Of a stretch of DNA of 64,000 nucleotides, positions 43,837-53,659 are shown piece after piece. Made by a program: the position numbers and the translations under genes. The DNA is from Vibrio rhizosphaerae (GTDB taxonomy: Bacteria; Pseudomonadota; Gammaproteobacteria; Enterobacterales; Vibrionaceae). The notes below the pieces were generated by a model. The model did not search any database. It saw nothing but the letters and a program-made list of their open reading frames with translations, and was not told where the DNA came from. Location of the stretch: positions 1,488,001 to 1,552,000 of the forward strand of contig NZ_AP024903.1 of assembly GCF_024347095.1 (NCBI RefSeq), read 5' to 3'. Positions within the stretch are counted from its first letter, which is position 1. Every line of letters starts with the position of its first letter.

Positions 43837-45489
43837 TTATATGTTATCTGACAAAATGGCCGTTGCTGAGTGTTCAATTTGACGCAGTAGTGAGGGAGCC
43901 TGTGTGGCAATATGCCGCTGCTCTTCTAACACTGCATGTAAGATATCTTTGGTGGTTAACGGGTTGGCAAGTACCACACGAAACACAATCGTGTTGAGAT
44001 AGTGCCAACGCTTCGGTGTCAGTTGGGTTCGGGAAACAAACGATTTTCCTGATTCTCTTTGTTTTTTCTGAATAAACTTAGTCAGTTCATTCAATTGCTG
44101 ATTGAGCTGGGCGAGTGTATCACCACTGCTGTGTTGCAAGGCGAGGCGTGCTTGTTTGGGGACATAGCGATAAGTCAGCAAACACAACTCAGGTTCTGAA
44201 ACAAGCTCAAAGTCATCCTGTTGGCGAATGAGATCAGCAAAATAAGCCGCCTTTTGAATACTTTCATTAATCAGTAACTCATAACCGGCACGACTGATAA
44301 TATGCAGACATGCATAAACCAGCATGGCCATACCGGAACGAGACCCTTCCAGCGTCCGGCTGCCTAAATCTTTAGACCCTTCCCGGAGAATATATTGGGC
44401 ATGATGCTCAATCGCATGACTTGATGCCGGTGATTTAAACAGTACGATGCCTGCACCCATAGGTAAGTAAAGTTGTTTGTGGGCATCGATTGTGACCGAA
44501 TCGGCGCATTCGATACCGTTGAGCAGGTGGCGGTATTGGTGTGACATCAGGGTGGCGCCGCCCCAGGCTGCATCGACATGGAAATGACACTGTTCCTGCT
44601 GACAGATGGCGGCCATTTCCGCGAGCGGGTCGATATTGCCGGTTTCTGTTGTGCCGGCAACGCCCACCACGGCAAAGGGTAAAATGCGTTGTTGTTTGAG
44701 CCGCCGGATGGTTGCTTTGAGGGCATCGGGTTTGATTTTATTGTGCTCATCCGTTGGAATGACCACTAAACCTTGCTGACCGATTCCCAGTAAATCCGCT
44801 GCTTTTTTTAATGAATAGTGGCCACGTTCTGAGACCAGAATTGCGAGTCCTTCATAGCCATAGTGTTTCATGGCCTGAAACAGTCCTGCTTTCTCAACCC
44901 CCTGAAATGCACCCTGAGCCTTCAGTGCATTATTCCGGGCGACCCATAAGGCCGTGATGTTCGCAATCGTGCCACCTGAGCAGAATGCCCCCAATGAGTG
45001 ATTGGCACTATGCATCCACTGGGTGTAAAAGTCTTCACGGTCCGTATAAATGAGTCGGTGCAACATACCGATGACCTGACGTTCAAGTGGCGTGAAGGCT
45101 TTTGACGTTTCAATTTTGACGAGGTTTTGGTTCAAAGCGATCATGATCTTTGACAGCGGCATCAAAAAGTAGGGTAGTGCAGATGTCATGTGACCGATAA
45201 AACTGGGGGCCGACGTATGAACCGATTGGGCGACCACTTTGTCCAGCAAATGTTGGGTATGCTCAGAGACAAATACCGGTTGTTCCGGAATCTGTGAGGC
45301 AAGAAAATCTTGCTCAATTGCTTTTAGCGGTTTTTCTTCGGAAACGATATGCTCTCGTAAGAACTGATTGAGGTTTTGAGAAATCTCTTCTTCGATTTGG
45401 GTCAGCGTGGAGCCCGGCCCTTCCGGTACGGTAAAAATTCGAAGCAGACTGTCAAAATTGGCTTCCGCTGTTTTGCTTTTTAAAACCAT
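43837..45489 (-). CDS. panP: PanP, PLP-dependent aspartate 1-decarboxylase
   Basis: A 550-residue group II PLP decarboxylase. The cofactor lysine is in S-V-T-I-D-A-H-K-Q-L-Y-L-P (about residue 340), and the aspartate in F-H-V-D-A-A-W-G-G holds the pyridine nitrogen. Length and position next to hexR fit the PanP group, which makes beta-alanine for pantothenate in Vibrio and relatives lacking pyruvoyl PanD. Older annotations call this gene glutamate decarboxylase. The substrate is assigned from family knowledge, not from a specific residue. Confidence 0.85.
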   Translation of the reverse strand: MVLKSKTAEANFDSLLRIFTVPEGPGSTLTQIEEEISQNLNQFLREHIVSEEKPLKAIEQDFLASQIPEQPVFVSEHTQHLLDKVVAQSVHTSAPSFIGHMTSALPYFLMPLSKIMIALNQNLVKIETSKAFTPLERQVIGMLHRLIYTDREDFYTQWMHSANHSLGAFCSGGTIANITALWVARNNALKAQGAFQGVEKAGLFQAMKHYGYEGLAILVSERGHYSLKKAADLLGIGQQGLVVIPTDEHNKIKPDALKATIRRLKQQRILPFAVVGVAGTTETGNIDPLAEMAAICQQEQCHFHVDAAWGGATLMSHQYRHLLNGIECADSVTIDAHKQLYLPMGAGIVLFKSPASSHAIEHHAQYILREGSKDLGSRTLEGSRSGMAMLVYACLHIISRAGYELLINESIQKAAYFADLIRQQDDFELVSEPELCLLTYRYVPKQARLALQHSSGDTLAQLNQQLNELTKFIQKKQRESGKSFVSRTQLTPKRWHYLNTIVFRVVLANPLTTKDILHAVLEEQRHIATQAPSLLRQIEHSATAILSDNI

Positions 45490-45634
45490 AAAGCTATCAA
45501 ATCGTATCGTGGCCTAATTTGGCGGGACAATCTAAACGAAAACGTCGTGAATGTCCCGTATTAATTGATGACGGGGTTGCCCGGACCGCAAGCGTTATCA
45601 ATGATTACGTTTTGCAGTCTCAATCATCAAAGAC

Positions 45635-46561
45635 TCAAAATCCAGATGAATGAATGATCGAACGAATCTGAGATTTAAAGTCGTTATCTGATAAGTTACT
45701 TAACTCATATAAGACTTCAGCACCAATGGCGTTGATTTCTACCTCATGAGCGTCAATGCTTTCGTCTTGCTCGCGAAATAGCAACAAGTGGTAGGCAATC
45801 TTGGCAATATCAAGATAAGACACTTCTCTCGGTTTGTGCGGGGGTTCCTGATTGGATGCCACAGAAAGAAAGTCCTGATCGAATCCCCATGTCTTGAGAA
45901 CATGATAGCTGGTCCGGCTACAGCGCGATTCAAAAATACGCATGGCTAAATCATGATCAAGGTAATTGCCTTGCTCAAGATAGAGGTGATATTCATTGAG
46001 TAAGCAGAATAACCCGATATCAGCTAAGAGACCGACGAGCAAAGCTTTGTCTGACTCCAGATAAGCATATTCTTGTGGGTCCAAATGTTTAAACTCGTTG
46101 GTAACCAGCACCATTGTGGCACATAACTTTCTTGAGTTGGTCGCACTTTGGCGCAGGATTTGATTACAGTCATCCTGAAGATTGACGGAGTATTTGAGCT
46201 GTTTCACGGCCTGTGCCGTCACAATATCCCTGACCCGAAATATCCCCAGTCTCGATACCGCCGTGTTGATATCGCTGTAGGCAATACTTCTTGAATTAAA
46301 AATGACGGAATTTGCAATACGTAATACAACCGCAGTCAAGCCCGGGTCATCGATTAAACATTCCGCGACATCCGTAACAGTCGTCGCTTCATCCAAACAG
46401 AGTTTCTGGATTTCCAGCACAACCTGAGGGATCGGAGGGAGTTCTATCTTTCCGCTTCGTATAGACAATTCAACCATTTGGGCAAATTCGGTTTCAATTG
46501 CCTGAAATAAGGCTTGTTGATCACTCGGAAGCCAAAAAAAAGAGACGTGATTCATATTCAT
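45635..46561 (-). CDS. HDOD-domain signalling protein
   Basis: A 308-residue cytosolic protein with an HDOD domain over residues 35-235, including the start L-P-P-I-P-Q-V-V-L-E-I, the D-P-G-L-T-A-V-V-L-R-I-A-N-S motif, and helices with A-L-L-V-G-L-L-A-D-I-G-L. The catalytic HD pair of true phosphohydrolases is absent, as usual. HDOD proteins relay nucleotide or c-di-GMP signals without an enzymatic step. It is divergent from tfoX with a 309-bp spacer. Confidence 0.88.
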   Translation of the reverse strand: MNMNHVSFFWLPSDQQALFQAIETEFAQMVELSIRSGKIELPPIPQVVLEIQKLCLDEATTVTDVAECLIDDPGLTAVVLRIANSVIFNSRSIAYSDINTAVSRLGIFRVRDIVTAQAVKQLKYSVNLQDDCNQILRQSATNSRKLCATMVLVTNEFKHLDPQEYAYLESDKALLVGLLADIGLFCLLNEYHLYLEQGNYLDHDLAMRIFESRCSRTSYHVLKTWGFDQDFLSVASNQEPPHKPREVSYLDIAKIAYHLLLFREQDESIDAHEVEINAIGAEVLYELSNLSDNDFKSQIRSIIHSSGF

Positions 46562-46777
46562 CAGATTCGTTGCTATTTACGTTATTTTAGCGTTGCACTG
46601 ACAGCACCGCAATGAATTATCGGTGCGTTATAAAAAATATTGATCTTGCCGTCAAATTGAGAATACACACGCATATTTATTATCTCTGCGTGATCGCTCT
46701 GTTTTTGATGGGACTCATTTCACACCCCTGCCGAGATTTTAGAAATCAATTCGTTATATCTTTTAAACCGACAATAA

Positions 46778-46822
46778 GGCGATAGCCCGGATGTTCCCGT
46801 TACGAATCACCGAGTTATCGCC
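46778..46822 (+). promoter_or_regulatory. Leader hairpin upstream of tfoX
   Basis: GGCGATA (46778-46784) pairs with TATCGCC (46816-46822) around an inner CCGG...CCG region, about 50 bp before the tfoX ATG. Structured leaders control tfoX/sxy translation in relatives (a small RNA in V. cholerae, a stem-loop in E. coli sxy). This hairpin is a candidate for that control. No c-di-GMP riboswitch signature was seen. Confidence 0.45.
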
Positions 46823-46870
46823 TGTGCGTCAGCCCGAATTATACGTATAACGACTACTGAGGCTAGGTAA

Positions 46871-47476
46871 ATGATAGCAACAAAATTTTTTGATTACTTA
46901 CTGGAAAGAGAAAACTTTGACACGAAGTCAATATTTGGGGATATCGGGCTATTCTGGCAAGATGCAATGTTTGCTTTAATTAGCACAAATCATATTTATA
47001 TTCGAGGAGGTGGTGTATTAGATGAAAAATTAAATGCTTTAAATTGTGCAAAATATGTCTTTGTTAAAAAACAAAGTATTTCTAAAGTAAATTATTATGA
47101 TATTACTGAATTATTCCAAGCTAATTATCCGCATTTGGGCGAACTGATCAGTCGTTCAAAGGCGTTGGCTATTTTTCAGAAAAAGCAAAAATATGCATTA
47201 TCGAATCGACGCTTGAGAGATTTACCCAATCTGCATCTGACGATTGAACGAATGTTGAAAAAATCCGGGATTCCGGATGTCGCGACATTCTTTCAATTGG
47301 GGGCCTTGAAAGCGTTTGTCAAAGTCAGGCAATTATACGGGACAACAACGGATATCAAGTTGTTGTGGAAATTTGTCGGCGCGATCGAAGAAGTGCACTG
47401 GAAACTGATACCGGAAAAGCGCAAACAGCAGTTGCTGAATGAATGCTGCACATTGATAGAAATAGAGGAGGGATAG
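46871..47476 (+). CDS. tfoX: TfoX/Sxy-family competence regulator
   Basis: A 201-residue protein with an N-terminal TfoX domain (K-S-I-F-G-D-I-G-L-F-W-Q-D-A-M-F-A-L-I) and a C-terminal TfoX-C helix-hairpin region (L-R-D-L-P-N-L, then A-F-V-K-V-R-Q-L-Y). In Vibrio, chitin-induced TfoX turns on the type IV pilus and DNA-uptake genes through CRP. TfoY is a paralogue of similar size. The neighbouring HDOD, outer-membrane, response-regulator and kinase genes match what I recall around V. cholerae tfoX rather than tfoY. No strong ribosome-binding site precedes the ATG beyond AGGC at -14. Confidence 0.82.
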   Translation: MIATKFFDYLLERENFDTKSIFGDIGLFWQDAMFALISTNHIYIRGGGVLDEKLNALNCAKYVFVKKQSISKVNYYDITELFQANYPHLGELISRSKALAIFQKKQKYALSNRRLRDLPNLHLTIERMLKKSGIPDVATFFQLGALKAFVKVRQLYGTTTDIKLLWKFVGAIEEVHWKLIPEKRKQQLLNECCTLIEIEEG

Positions 47477-47533
47477 TGTTGAACAGCCAAGTCACTTAAC
47501 TTGGCTGTATTAGTGATCGGTGACAGGTTCAGA

Positions 47534-48082
47534 TCAATATTTAAACCGGGCACTTAAGATGATTTGATCGTCATATGTGTCATTAAAGCGGGCTTCAGCG
47601 GCGACGGAGAATAACTCGGTCGAGTGGAAGCGGGCATAAGCAGCACCCAACCAATCGTCATCGTTATCAAGGCTCAGATACCCCACCTTACCACCGACTT
47701 CAAGCTGCGGGCCTAACCACTGGCGAACCCCCAGATTTAATTCCATACCAGTGTCACTGCCTCGGGAGTCATCATGATCAACCATACGGACTAGCATTTC
47801 ACCGGTGAAATCAGCCCAGTTGTTAATGGGTGCGTGGAAGCCTAAGCCACCTGTTAGATCGTAATCACCTTCAAGTTTTGAGTCGACTCGTCCTATCACA
47901 TGTGCATTCGGATGAACTGACATACTAAAACCTGCACCATAAGTATTGGGACTAATACCTATCCGAGCTTCATAATAGTCATAACTAAAGTTGCTCATCA
48001 CCGATGGACTGTTTGGATCTACCGCTGCAAATGTATAACCAGAGGCTAGTAACAACACTGTTGCACTAATAATTTTACGCAT
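47534..48082 (-). CDS. Small outer-membrane beta-barrel protein
   Basis: A 182-residue protein with a signal peptide (K-I-I-S-A-T-V-L-L-L-A-S-G-Y-T-F-A-A) and a mature part of alternating polar-hydrophobic strands. It ends in Q-I-I-L-S-A-R-F-K-Y, with the aromatic last residue typical of outer-membrane barrels. There are about eight candidate strands. No transport or enzymatic motif is visible, and the function is unknown. It is convergent with tfoX. Confidence 0.75.
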   Translation of the reverse strand: MRKIISATVLLLASGYTFAAVDPNSPSVMSNFSYDYYEARIGISPNTYGAGFSMSVHPNAHVIGRVDSKLEGDYDLTGGLGFHAPINNWADFTGEMLVRMVDHDDSRGSDTGMELNLGVRQWLGPQLEVGGKVGYLSLDNDDDWLGAAYARFHSTELFSVAAEARFNDTYDDQIILSARFKY

Positions 48083-48345
48083 AACCGAACCTATCTTATT
48101 TAGAATCCCTGTAAAATGGCAGTAATTCTGCCGTCAATCAACCCTTTAACACATCATAAACCGGATGAAAGGCATAATGCTACCTTAAGAGTGTCATGCT
48201 TTTGTCGTGTGAGTAAATCGTCTGCAAATACAATGCCATAAATTAAGGTCAAAAGATACGCATCGCATGGGTGGGGGGCGTGCCATTAAAAAGAAATGAT
48301 GGCTGTAGACCCGCGTGCATATTGATGAACTGACCGTCAGTCACA

Positions 48346-48846
48346 TTACTCGCCAAATTCACGGCGGCGTTGGGAGAGTGCCGCGAGTATTTCCGCAGTA
48401 TCCAGTATCTTCATCCAGGGTGATAAATCGCTTTCGTTTTGAATCATATACTGAGTAAGTTGATGTTTAATGGCTTGACGAAGTGCCTCACCTTGCCAAG
48501 GTTTGCTGATATAAAAATCCAAACCTGCATGATTAATCGCCGCAACGGTATCATCAAGGCCTGCCTGCCCGGTCAGGAGAACTTTGCGTGCCGTTGCTGT
48601 CTGCGGATCGGCATTGAGCTCGATCAGGAATTGAATCCCTGTCTGTTCCGGCATGATGTGGTCGCATAGAATCAGAGCCAGGGGGATGTCTTGCTGCTGA
48701 CAGTCAGAGAGAACTTCTTTTGCCTCTGATACCGACTGAGCTGCCTCAACGACGAAATCATCTTCAAAGCAGTCGAGGTCTTGAACCACGCTGTCTAAAA
48801 TTTCCCGTTCGTCATCAACACAGAGGATCAAATAACGTCGCTTCAT
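48346..48846 (-). CDS. Response regulator (receiver domain)
   Basis: A 166-residue protein with a full receiver domain: acidic pocket C-V-D-D-E-R, phosphoacceptor aspartate in L-I-L-C-D-H-I-M-P (about residue 60), switch threonine in L-L-T-G-Q-A, and lysine in I-S-K-P-W. The roughly 40 C-terminal residues show no DNA-binding domain. The ribosome-binding site is AAGGAG. The sensor kinase gene ends 25 bp upstream, so the two form a two-component pair. Output is probably through protein contact. Confidence 0.87.
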   Translation of the reverse strand: MKRRYLILCVDDEREILDSVVQDLDCFEDDFVVEAAQSVSEAKEVLSDCQQQDIPLALILCDHIMPEQTGIQFLIELNADPQTATARKVLLTGQAGLDDTVAAINHAGLDFYISKPWQGEALRQAIKHQLTQYMIQNESDLSPWMKILDTAEILAALSQRRREFGE

Positions 48847-48870
48847 TGTGTGCTCCTTCATCATCACTAT

Positions 48871-50823
48871 TCATGATTGCATCTGTTTATCGATCCCCGG
48901 CTGGACAAGGGGCAGGTAAACATCAATCGTTGTGCCTTCACCCACCTGTGAATTGAGCTGAATCCAGCCTTGGTGTTGCTGAATAATCTGCTGACAGACA
49001 GACAGGCCGATCCCGAGACCGAAGTTGCCTTCTTTTTTGGTGGTAAAGTTTAGTTCAAAAATTCTACTCTGGAGATCTGCCGGAATGCCTGCACCGTTAT
49101 CCTTTACCGTCACACATAAGTAAGCGCGGTGTTGATATTCGACCTGACGAGTGTGTATTTCGATTTTGCCATTTTGTTCCGGCAGGGCGTCGAGGGCATT
49201 CGACAGGAGGTTAACCCAGACTTGCTGTAATGCAGTGGGTTGGCCGTAAACCCATGCGGATGCGGCATACTCTTTGATGAGTTGATGTCTTTTGAGGCGG
49301 TTTTCGAAAATAACTAAAGTATCTTCAAGTCCCTCATGAATATTGACAGGGAGAGACCCTTCGTCATCTGAGCGCGCATAACTTTTCAGTCCTTTGACCA
49401 TATCTGTGATCCGTTGAGCACAGATGAGCACGGACCGCAGTGCATTGCCTGTTTTCATATAGTGTTCGAGTTGATCAACGTACGCTTTGGCTTCGGTCTT
49501 TTCTATTCGAAGTTGTTCGATGAGCGCACGATCATGATCGAGTTGTAATTTGACCAGCTTTTTGGCGAGACTCCGGTCCGGCAGTTGCTTCTCCAGCGCT
49601 TTTACCCGCTGTCGTTCCTCTGATGTCGACAGTGGGGAGACCGTCATGGCTCGGTGCAGTAATGCAGTCGCTTGCTCTGTTAAGTTCGGTGTATGTGTCT
49701 TGAATACCGATTCAATCTGTTCTGCCAGTGTTTCGGCACCACGCAGGATTGCCGCAACCGGATTATTCAGTTCATGAGCAACCCCCGCGACGAGTTGGCC
49801 GAGAACGGCCAGTTTTTCCCGTTCGACTAACTGTTGTTGAGTCGCTTCCAGTGATTCGAGCGTTTTCTGCAATTCCAGTTTGGTGGTAATGCTGCGTTGT
49901 AAGCGTCGGTTAAAATGGCGTAACAGGAGATTGGTGAACAGAGGCAACAGTTGACTGTCGGAATGCATGACTTTGGCAAACACCTCGCGATCAAGCTTGA
50001 TGACATGAGTTTTCGTCAGTGTCACTGCGGTTGAAAATGAAGGTTCACCGGTCACAAATGACATCCCGCCGACCAGATTGCCTTTTTGATGCCGGACGAC
50101 TTCGCGTTCATAGCCGAGCTCATCTTGCTTAAACAGGGCGACTTCGCCTCGAGTAATAAACCAGAGAAACTGATTTTCTTCACCTTCCCGGGTGAGCAGA
50201 TGATTTGGTGAGTAAGTGCGGCAGGCGTGGGTTTCATCTTTTTGCTCAAAGAAGGCATACAAGAGAATAATGACCTTTTCTGCCAGTTCGGTATCACTCA
50301 TCTGATGATAATCATGAATAAATCCCTGCCGGAAATGGCGCATCGAATTATCGACATGGGCGCGCAAAAGTTGCTTCTGGTCGAGTACTTGACTGTAGTC
50401 TAATAAATTGTCAGATTCGGCATCGAGAATAAATCGGGTCAGCTCTTTATGGGCCGTTTGATACAATATCTGGTCGGGCAATGGTTTGGTGAGTGCGTGA
50501 TCCAGCCTGCCTTCATTGACGGCCGATAGAATAACCTGAATATCTTTTCCCGCGCTAATCAGTACTTTTCTGGCATCTTTGGTGTGGGGCTGCTTGTCAA
50601 GTTGAATTAAGAAATCTGCGCCATTGAGTGCCTCGTGGTGGCAGGCGATCACTAAAGCGACAATTTGTGAACGTTCATGAATAAAATCCAGTGTATACTG
50701 CGCGTCGCGGATAGAATCGACACAATAGAGATCAAACAGGCCAGTAAAAGGGGCCAGTTCATGCTGATACTGTTCGACACTGATCGGGTTGTTATCTAAG
50801 CAGATGATCGCGTAGTGGTTCAC
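48871..50823 (-). CDS. Hybrid sensor kinase with pseudo-receiver, cNMP-binding and histidine kinase domains
   Basis: A 650-residue cytosolic protein. Residues 1-125 look like a receiver, but the phosphoacceptor aspartate is replaced (A-C-H-H-E-A where C-D-H-I-M is expected). Residues about 170-310 form a cyclic-nucleotide-binding-like domain (F-I-T-R-G-E-V-A-L-F, G-N-L-V-G-G-M-S-F). A coiled coil leads to the HisKA box L-V-A-G-V-A-H-E-L-N-N-P-V (about 355). The ATPase part has N-box N-L-L-S-N-A-L-D-A-L, G1 D-N-G-A-G-I-P and G2 G-L-G-I-G-L-S. It likely phosphorylates the adjacent response regulator. Confidence 0.87.
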   Translation of the reverse strand: MNHYAIICLDNNPISVEQYQHELAPFTGLFDLYCVDSIRDAQYTLDFIHERSQIVALVIACHHEALNGADFLIQLDKQPHTKDARKVLISAGKDIQVILSAVNEGRLDHALTKPLPDQILYQTAHKELTRFILDAESDNLLDYSQVLDQKQLLRAHVDNSMRHFRQGFIHDYHQMSDTELAEKVIILLYAFFEQKDETHACRTYSPNHLLTREGEENQFLWFITRGEVALFKQDELGYEREVVRHQKGNLVGGMSFVTGEPSFSTAVTLTKTHVIKLDREVFAKVMHSDSQLLPLFTNLLLRHFNRRLQRSITTKLELQKTLESLEATQQQLVEREKLAVLGQLVAGVAHELNNPVAAILRGAETLAEQIESVFKTHTPNLTEQATALLHRAMTVSPLSTSEERQRVKALEKQLPDRSLAKKLVKLQLDHDRALIEQLRIEKTEAKAYVDQLEHYMKTGNALRSVLICAQRITDMVKGLKSYARSDDEGSLPVNIHEGLEDTLVIFENRLKRHQLIKEYAASAWVYGQPTALQQVWVNLLSNALDALPEQNGKIEIHTRQVEYQHRAYLCVTVKDNGAGIPADLQSRIFELNFTTKKEGNFGLGIGLSVCQQIIQQHQGWIQLNSQVGEGTTIDVYLPLVQPGIDKQMQS

Positions 50824-51089
50824 AATGTTCTCACCGGATAAGCATATTTTTCTGAAACTTTACCAAGGTTTTACTGATGGGGATGAGAGCTAAGTTCTAT
50901 AATGAGCGGTTTACGGTAAAAAGCAATGAAACCGTCCAAGTTGCATGATTGATGTGAATACTATCGATAAATCCCATTGAAAATGTAACTATAAATATTC
51001 AAATAACTTTTCTGTTGAGACGAAGATGTCTCCGTTTCAAGGTTATTTGAGTATGTATGAGAGACAATAAACCAAAGAGATCCTGTGTT

Positions 51090-52343
51090 ATGAATCAACT
51101 TAAAAAAGTAGCAGCAGTTGGCGGTGCGGTCTGTTTGATGGCTTCTTGGCCATTAGTCGTCGGACAGATTGCCGAAAGAGTATTTAAAGACAACATTGCC
51201 AATATTGGTAATCAGTTGATAAGCGCGAAAGTTTTGAATTATGACCGGGGATATCTTTCGTCACATGTTAAAACTGAGATTCAGGTGACTGATCCGGGCA
51301 TCAAAGCTCAGATGCAATATGAGGGTTTACCGACATCCTGGATTTTGAACAGTGACTTGCAACACAGCCTGTTTGCGATTCATGCCATCACTCAATTAGA
51401 CGGTCAGGCAAATCAACCGATCAAAATCGTGACCCAGACACAGCTCAATGGTAATACCCATTTTGAAGTGGATAGTCAGGTCACTCATTATCAGGGTAGT
51501 ACATGGTCGATGACATTCACGCCGATGTCATTGTCTGGCGATGTGACAACGTTAGGTGAAATCGATTATAAGCTCGATGTTCCATCGGTGCAGTTTAGCA
51601 ATCCTGATCTGCAGATTCAGGTGAGTAACTTTTATGGCAATGGTCAGGGCAAAAAAGAGAAAGGATTCTGGATTGGTTCGCAGACTCTTCAAGCCGATAA
51701 GATCGCGATGTCTGATCGTTTAGGGGTGGATGATTTTACTTTAGAAAACGCTGGGTATCAGAATACGTCATCCATGGATGCAGACCGAACCCGATACGAT
51801 ACTCGTCAGCAGTTCAATATTGCCAAAATTACCGCTAAGGATGGTGTTATCGAACATCTGAATGTGATTTTCTCGATGGGACAGCTTGATGTCGATAGTT
51901 TGACGAAGATTGCCGCAATATTAGAACATTATGCCGATATCACACCAGCGGATGCGCAAAATCTACAACAAGCATTTGATCGATTGATATCTAAAGGGTT
52001 TTCAATTGCATTAGAACAGTTGGATATCGGTTTGGCACCGGGTCAGATTGAGTCCAAAGTTGATTTGAAATTGCCAGAAGATATGCAAGAAACGCCCCAA
52101 GATCCGCTAGAGGTTGTCAAAAAATTGACAGGGAATGTGGAGAGTCAAGTGCCTAAAGCGGTCACGGAGGCTTTCCCTGTATTACGGCAAGGGGTCAATG
52201 AATTGGTGAGTATGAAAATGATGCGGGAAAATGGGGATGTCTATCAGATGAATGCAACCGTGCAAGATGGCAACCTTGTTTTTGCCAGCGGGAAGAAAGT
52301 GCCGCTGATGGCGATCTTGATGTCAGCAATGATGCAAATGTAA
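51090..52343 (+). CDS. YdgA-family (DUF945) protein
   Basis: A 417-residue protein with an N-terminal signal or anchor (V-A-A-V-G-G-A-V-C-L-M-A-S-W-P-L) and a long beta-rich periplasmic body in the DUF945 pattern (N-Y-D-R-G-Y-L-S-S-H at about residue 50). The family is widespread in Gammaproteobacteria and resembles AsmA-type lipid-transfer proteins in repeat architecture, but no role is proven here. The start is the ATG before the anchor; the frame is open 11 codons further upstream. Confidence 0.82.
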   Translation: MNQLKKVAAVGGAVCLMASWPLVVGQIAERVFKDNIANIGNQLISAKVLNYDRGYLSSHVKTEIQVTDPGIKAQMQYEGLPTSWILNSDLQHSLFAIHAITQLDGQANQPIKIVTQTQLNGNTHFEVDSQVTHYQGSTWSMTFTPMSLSGDVTTLGEIDYKLDVPSVQFSNPDLQIQVSNFYGNGQGKKEKGFWIGSQTLQADKIAMSDRLGVDDFTLENAGYQNTSSMDADRTRYDTRQQFNIAKITAKDGVIEHLNVIFSMGQLDVDSLTKIAAILEHYADITPADAQNLQQAFDRLISKGFSIALEQLDIGLAPGQIESKVDLKLPEDMQETPQDPLEVVKKLTGNVESQVPKAVTEAFPVLRQGVNELVSMKMMRENGDVYQMNATVQDGNLVFASGKKVPLMAILMSAMMQM

Positions 52344-52396
52344 TCACGAATTCACGTTTTATTGATTTATTCCGGGGGATTTCAGCCCCGGTATTC

Positions 52397-52436
52397 GAAA
52401 AGAGGCAATTCGCCTCTTTTCTGCTTTTTTTGTGAC
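52397..52436 (+). terminator. Terminator after the DUF945 gene
   Basis: AAAAGAGGC/GCCTCTTTT stem with an AATTC loop, followed by CTGCTTTTTTT. This is a clear Rho-independent terminator upstream of serC. Confidence 0.85.
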
Positions 52437-52502
52437 AGGAAAAGTGATATTAATCAAAGCCTATATTATAAACGTATGATTGACCGTAGGAGCAACGAAC
52501 CC

Positions 52503-53597
52503 ATGAAGTTAAAGTCTGACACCGTGTATAACTTCAGTGCAGGCCCTGCAGCTTTACCAAAAGCCGTGATGGAACAGGCGCAAGCCGAATTTATCAACTG
52601 GAATCAGCTGGGCACATCCGTGATGGAAATCAGCCATCGCAGTAAAGAGTTTATTCAAGTTGCTCAAGAGGCTGAGCAGGATCTTCGGGAGCTACTGAAC
52701 GTGCCTGACAATTATAAAGTTCTGTTTTGTCAGGGCGGTGCCAGAGCACAGTTTGCAGCCGTGCCGTTGAATTTATTGGGTCAGTCAACGAAAGCGACTT
52801 ATATTGATGCCGGATACTGGGCAGAGAGTGCAGTTGATGAAGCAAGTAAATACTGTGACATCGACTTATTTGATGCAAAAACCGAAATTGACGGGCAAAT
52901 GGCTGTCAAACCTGCCAGTGAATGGCAAATTGCACCGGATTCAGCATATGTGCACTTCTGTCCGAATGAAACTATTGATGGCATTGAGATTAGTGACCTG
53001 CCGATTACGGATAAACCGATCGTGGCCGATATGTCGTCTAATATTCTGTCTCGTGAGATTGATGTGAGTCAGTATGGGGTTATTTACGCCGGTGCTCAGA
53101 AAAATATCGGACCGGCAGGCATTACAATCGTCATTGTTCGGGATGATTTACTTGAACTGGCGCATAAGGCGCTGCCGACAGTTCTTAATTATAAAGAGCT
53201 GGCGGAAAAAGATTCCATGTTCAATACTCCGCCGACTTATGCCTGGTATTTGTCGGGTTTAGTCTTTAAATGGCTGAAGAATCAGGGTGGGGTGAAAGCG
53301 ATTGAGCAAGTCAACCGTGAGAAAGCGGCGGTGCTTTACGGTTACATCGATCAGTCTCCGTTCTATCGTAATACCATTCACCCGAATAACCGTTCTCGGA
53401 TGAATATTCCGTTCCAGTTGGCAAAACCAGAATTGGACGGCAAGTTCCTTGAACTGGCAAAAGAAAGAGGCTTAGTAGCATTAAAAGGCCACCGTGCCGT
53501 CGGTGGTATGCGTGCATCGATTTATAATGCAATGACGTTGGAAGGTGTTCAGGCCTTGGTTGCATTTATGCAAGAATTCGAGGCGGAATACGCATAA
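52503..53597 (+). CDS. serC: SerC, phosphoserine/phosphohydroxythreonine aminotransferase
   Basis: A 364-residue fold-type I PLP enzyme starting [12 protein letters not shown]. The PLP lysine is in [12 protein letters not shown] (about residue 197), and the G-G-A-R-A-Q-F loop binds the phosphate. It makes phosphoserine from 3-phosphohydroxypyruvate in serine synthesis and also serves pyridoxal phosphate synthesis. TAGGAG lies upstream of the ATG. A longer open frame through the preceding terminator was rejected. Confidence 0.95.
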   Translation: MKLKSDTVYNFSAGPAALPKAVMEQAQAEFINWNQLGTSVMEISHRSKEFIQVAQEAEQDLRELLNVPDNYKVLFCQGGARAQFAAVPLNLLGQSTKATYIDAGYWAESAVDEASKYCDIDLFDAKTEIDGQMAVKPASEWQIAPDSAYVHFCPNETIDGIEISDLPITDKPIVADMSSNILSREIDVSQYGVIYAGAQKNIGPAGITIVIVRDDLLELAHKALPTVLNYKELAEKDSMFNTPPTYAWYLSGLVFKWLKNQGGVKAIEQVNREKAAVLYGYIDQSPFYRNTIHPNNRSRMNIPFQLAKPELDGKFLELAKERGLVALKGHRAVGGMRASIYNAMTLEGVQALVAFMQEFEAEYA

Positions 53598-53620
53598 GAC
53601 TGTATTTGCCTCGTGTCGAT

Positions 53621-53654
53621 AAAAAAAAACGCAGCAAGTTGGCTGCGTTTTTTT
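53621..53654. terminator. Bidirectional terminator after serC
   Basis: An A-run, then ACGCAGC with GCTGCGT around AAGTTG, then a T-run. It serves serC and the convergent radical SAM gene. Confidence 0.88.
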
Positions 53655-53659
53655 ATGGT

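Noticed and set aside
43837..45489. Glutamate decarboxylase
   Set aside because: Length and neighbourhood (next to hexR and tfoX) match the PanP-type aspartate decarboxylase group of Vibrio; not excluded biochemically.
46562..46870. c-di-GMP (GEMM) riboswitch before the tfoX-like gene
   Set aside because: The conserved GCAAAGC and GGTAGC-type elements are absent, which also argues against this gene being tfoY.
52362..52502. N-terminal extension of SerC
   Set aside because: It would be translated through the upstream terminator hairpin, and the family start M-K-x-K-S-D is at 52503.
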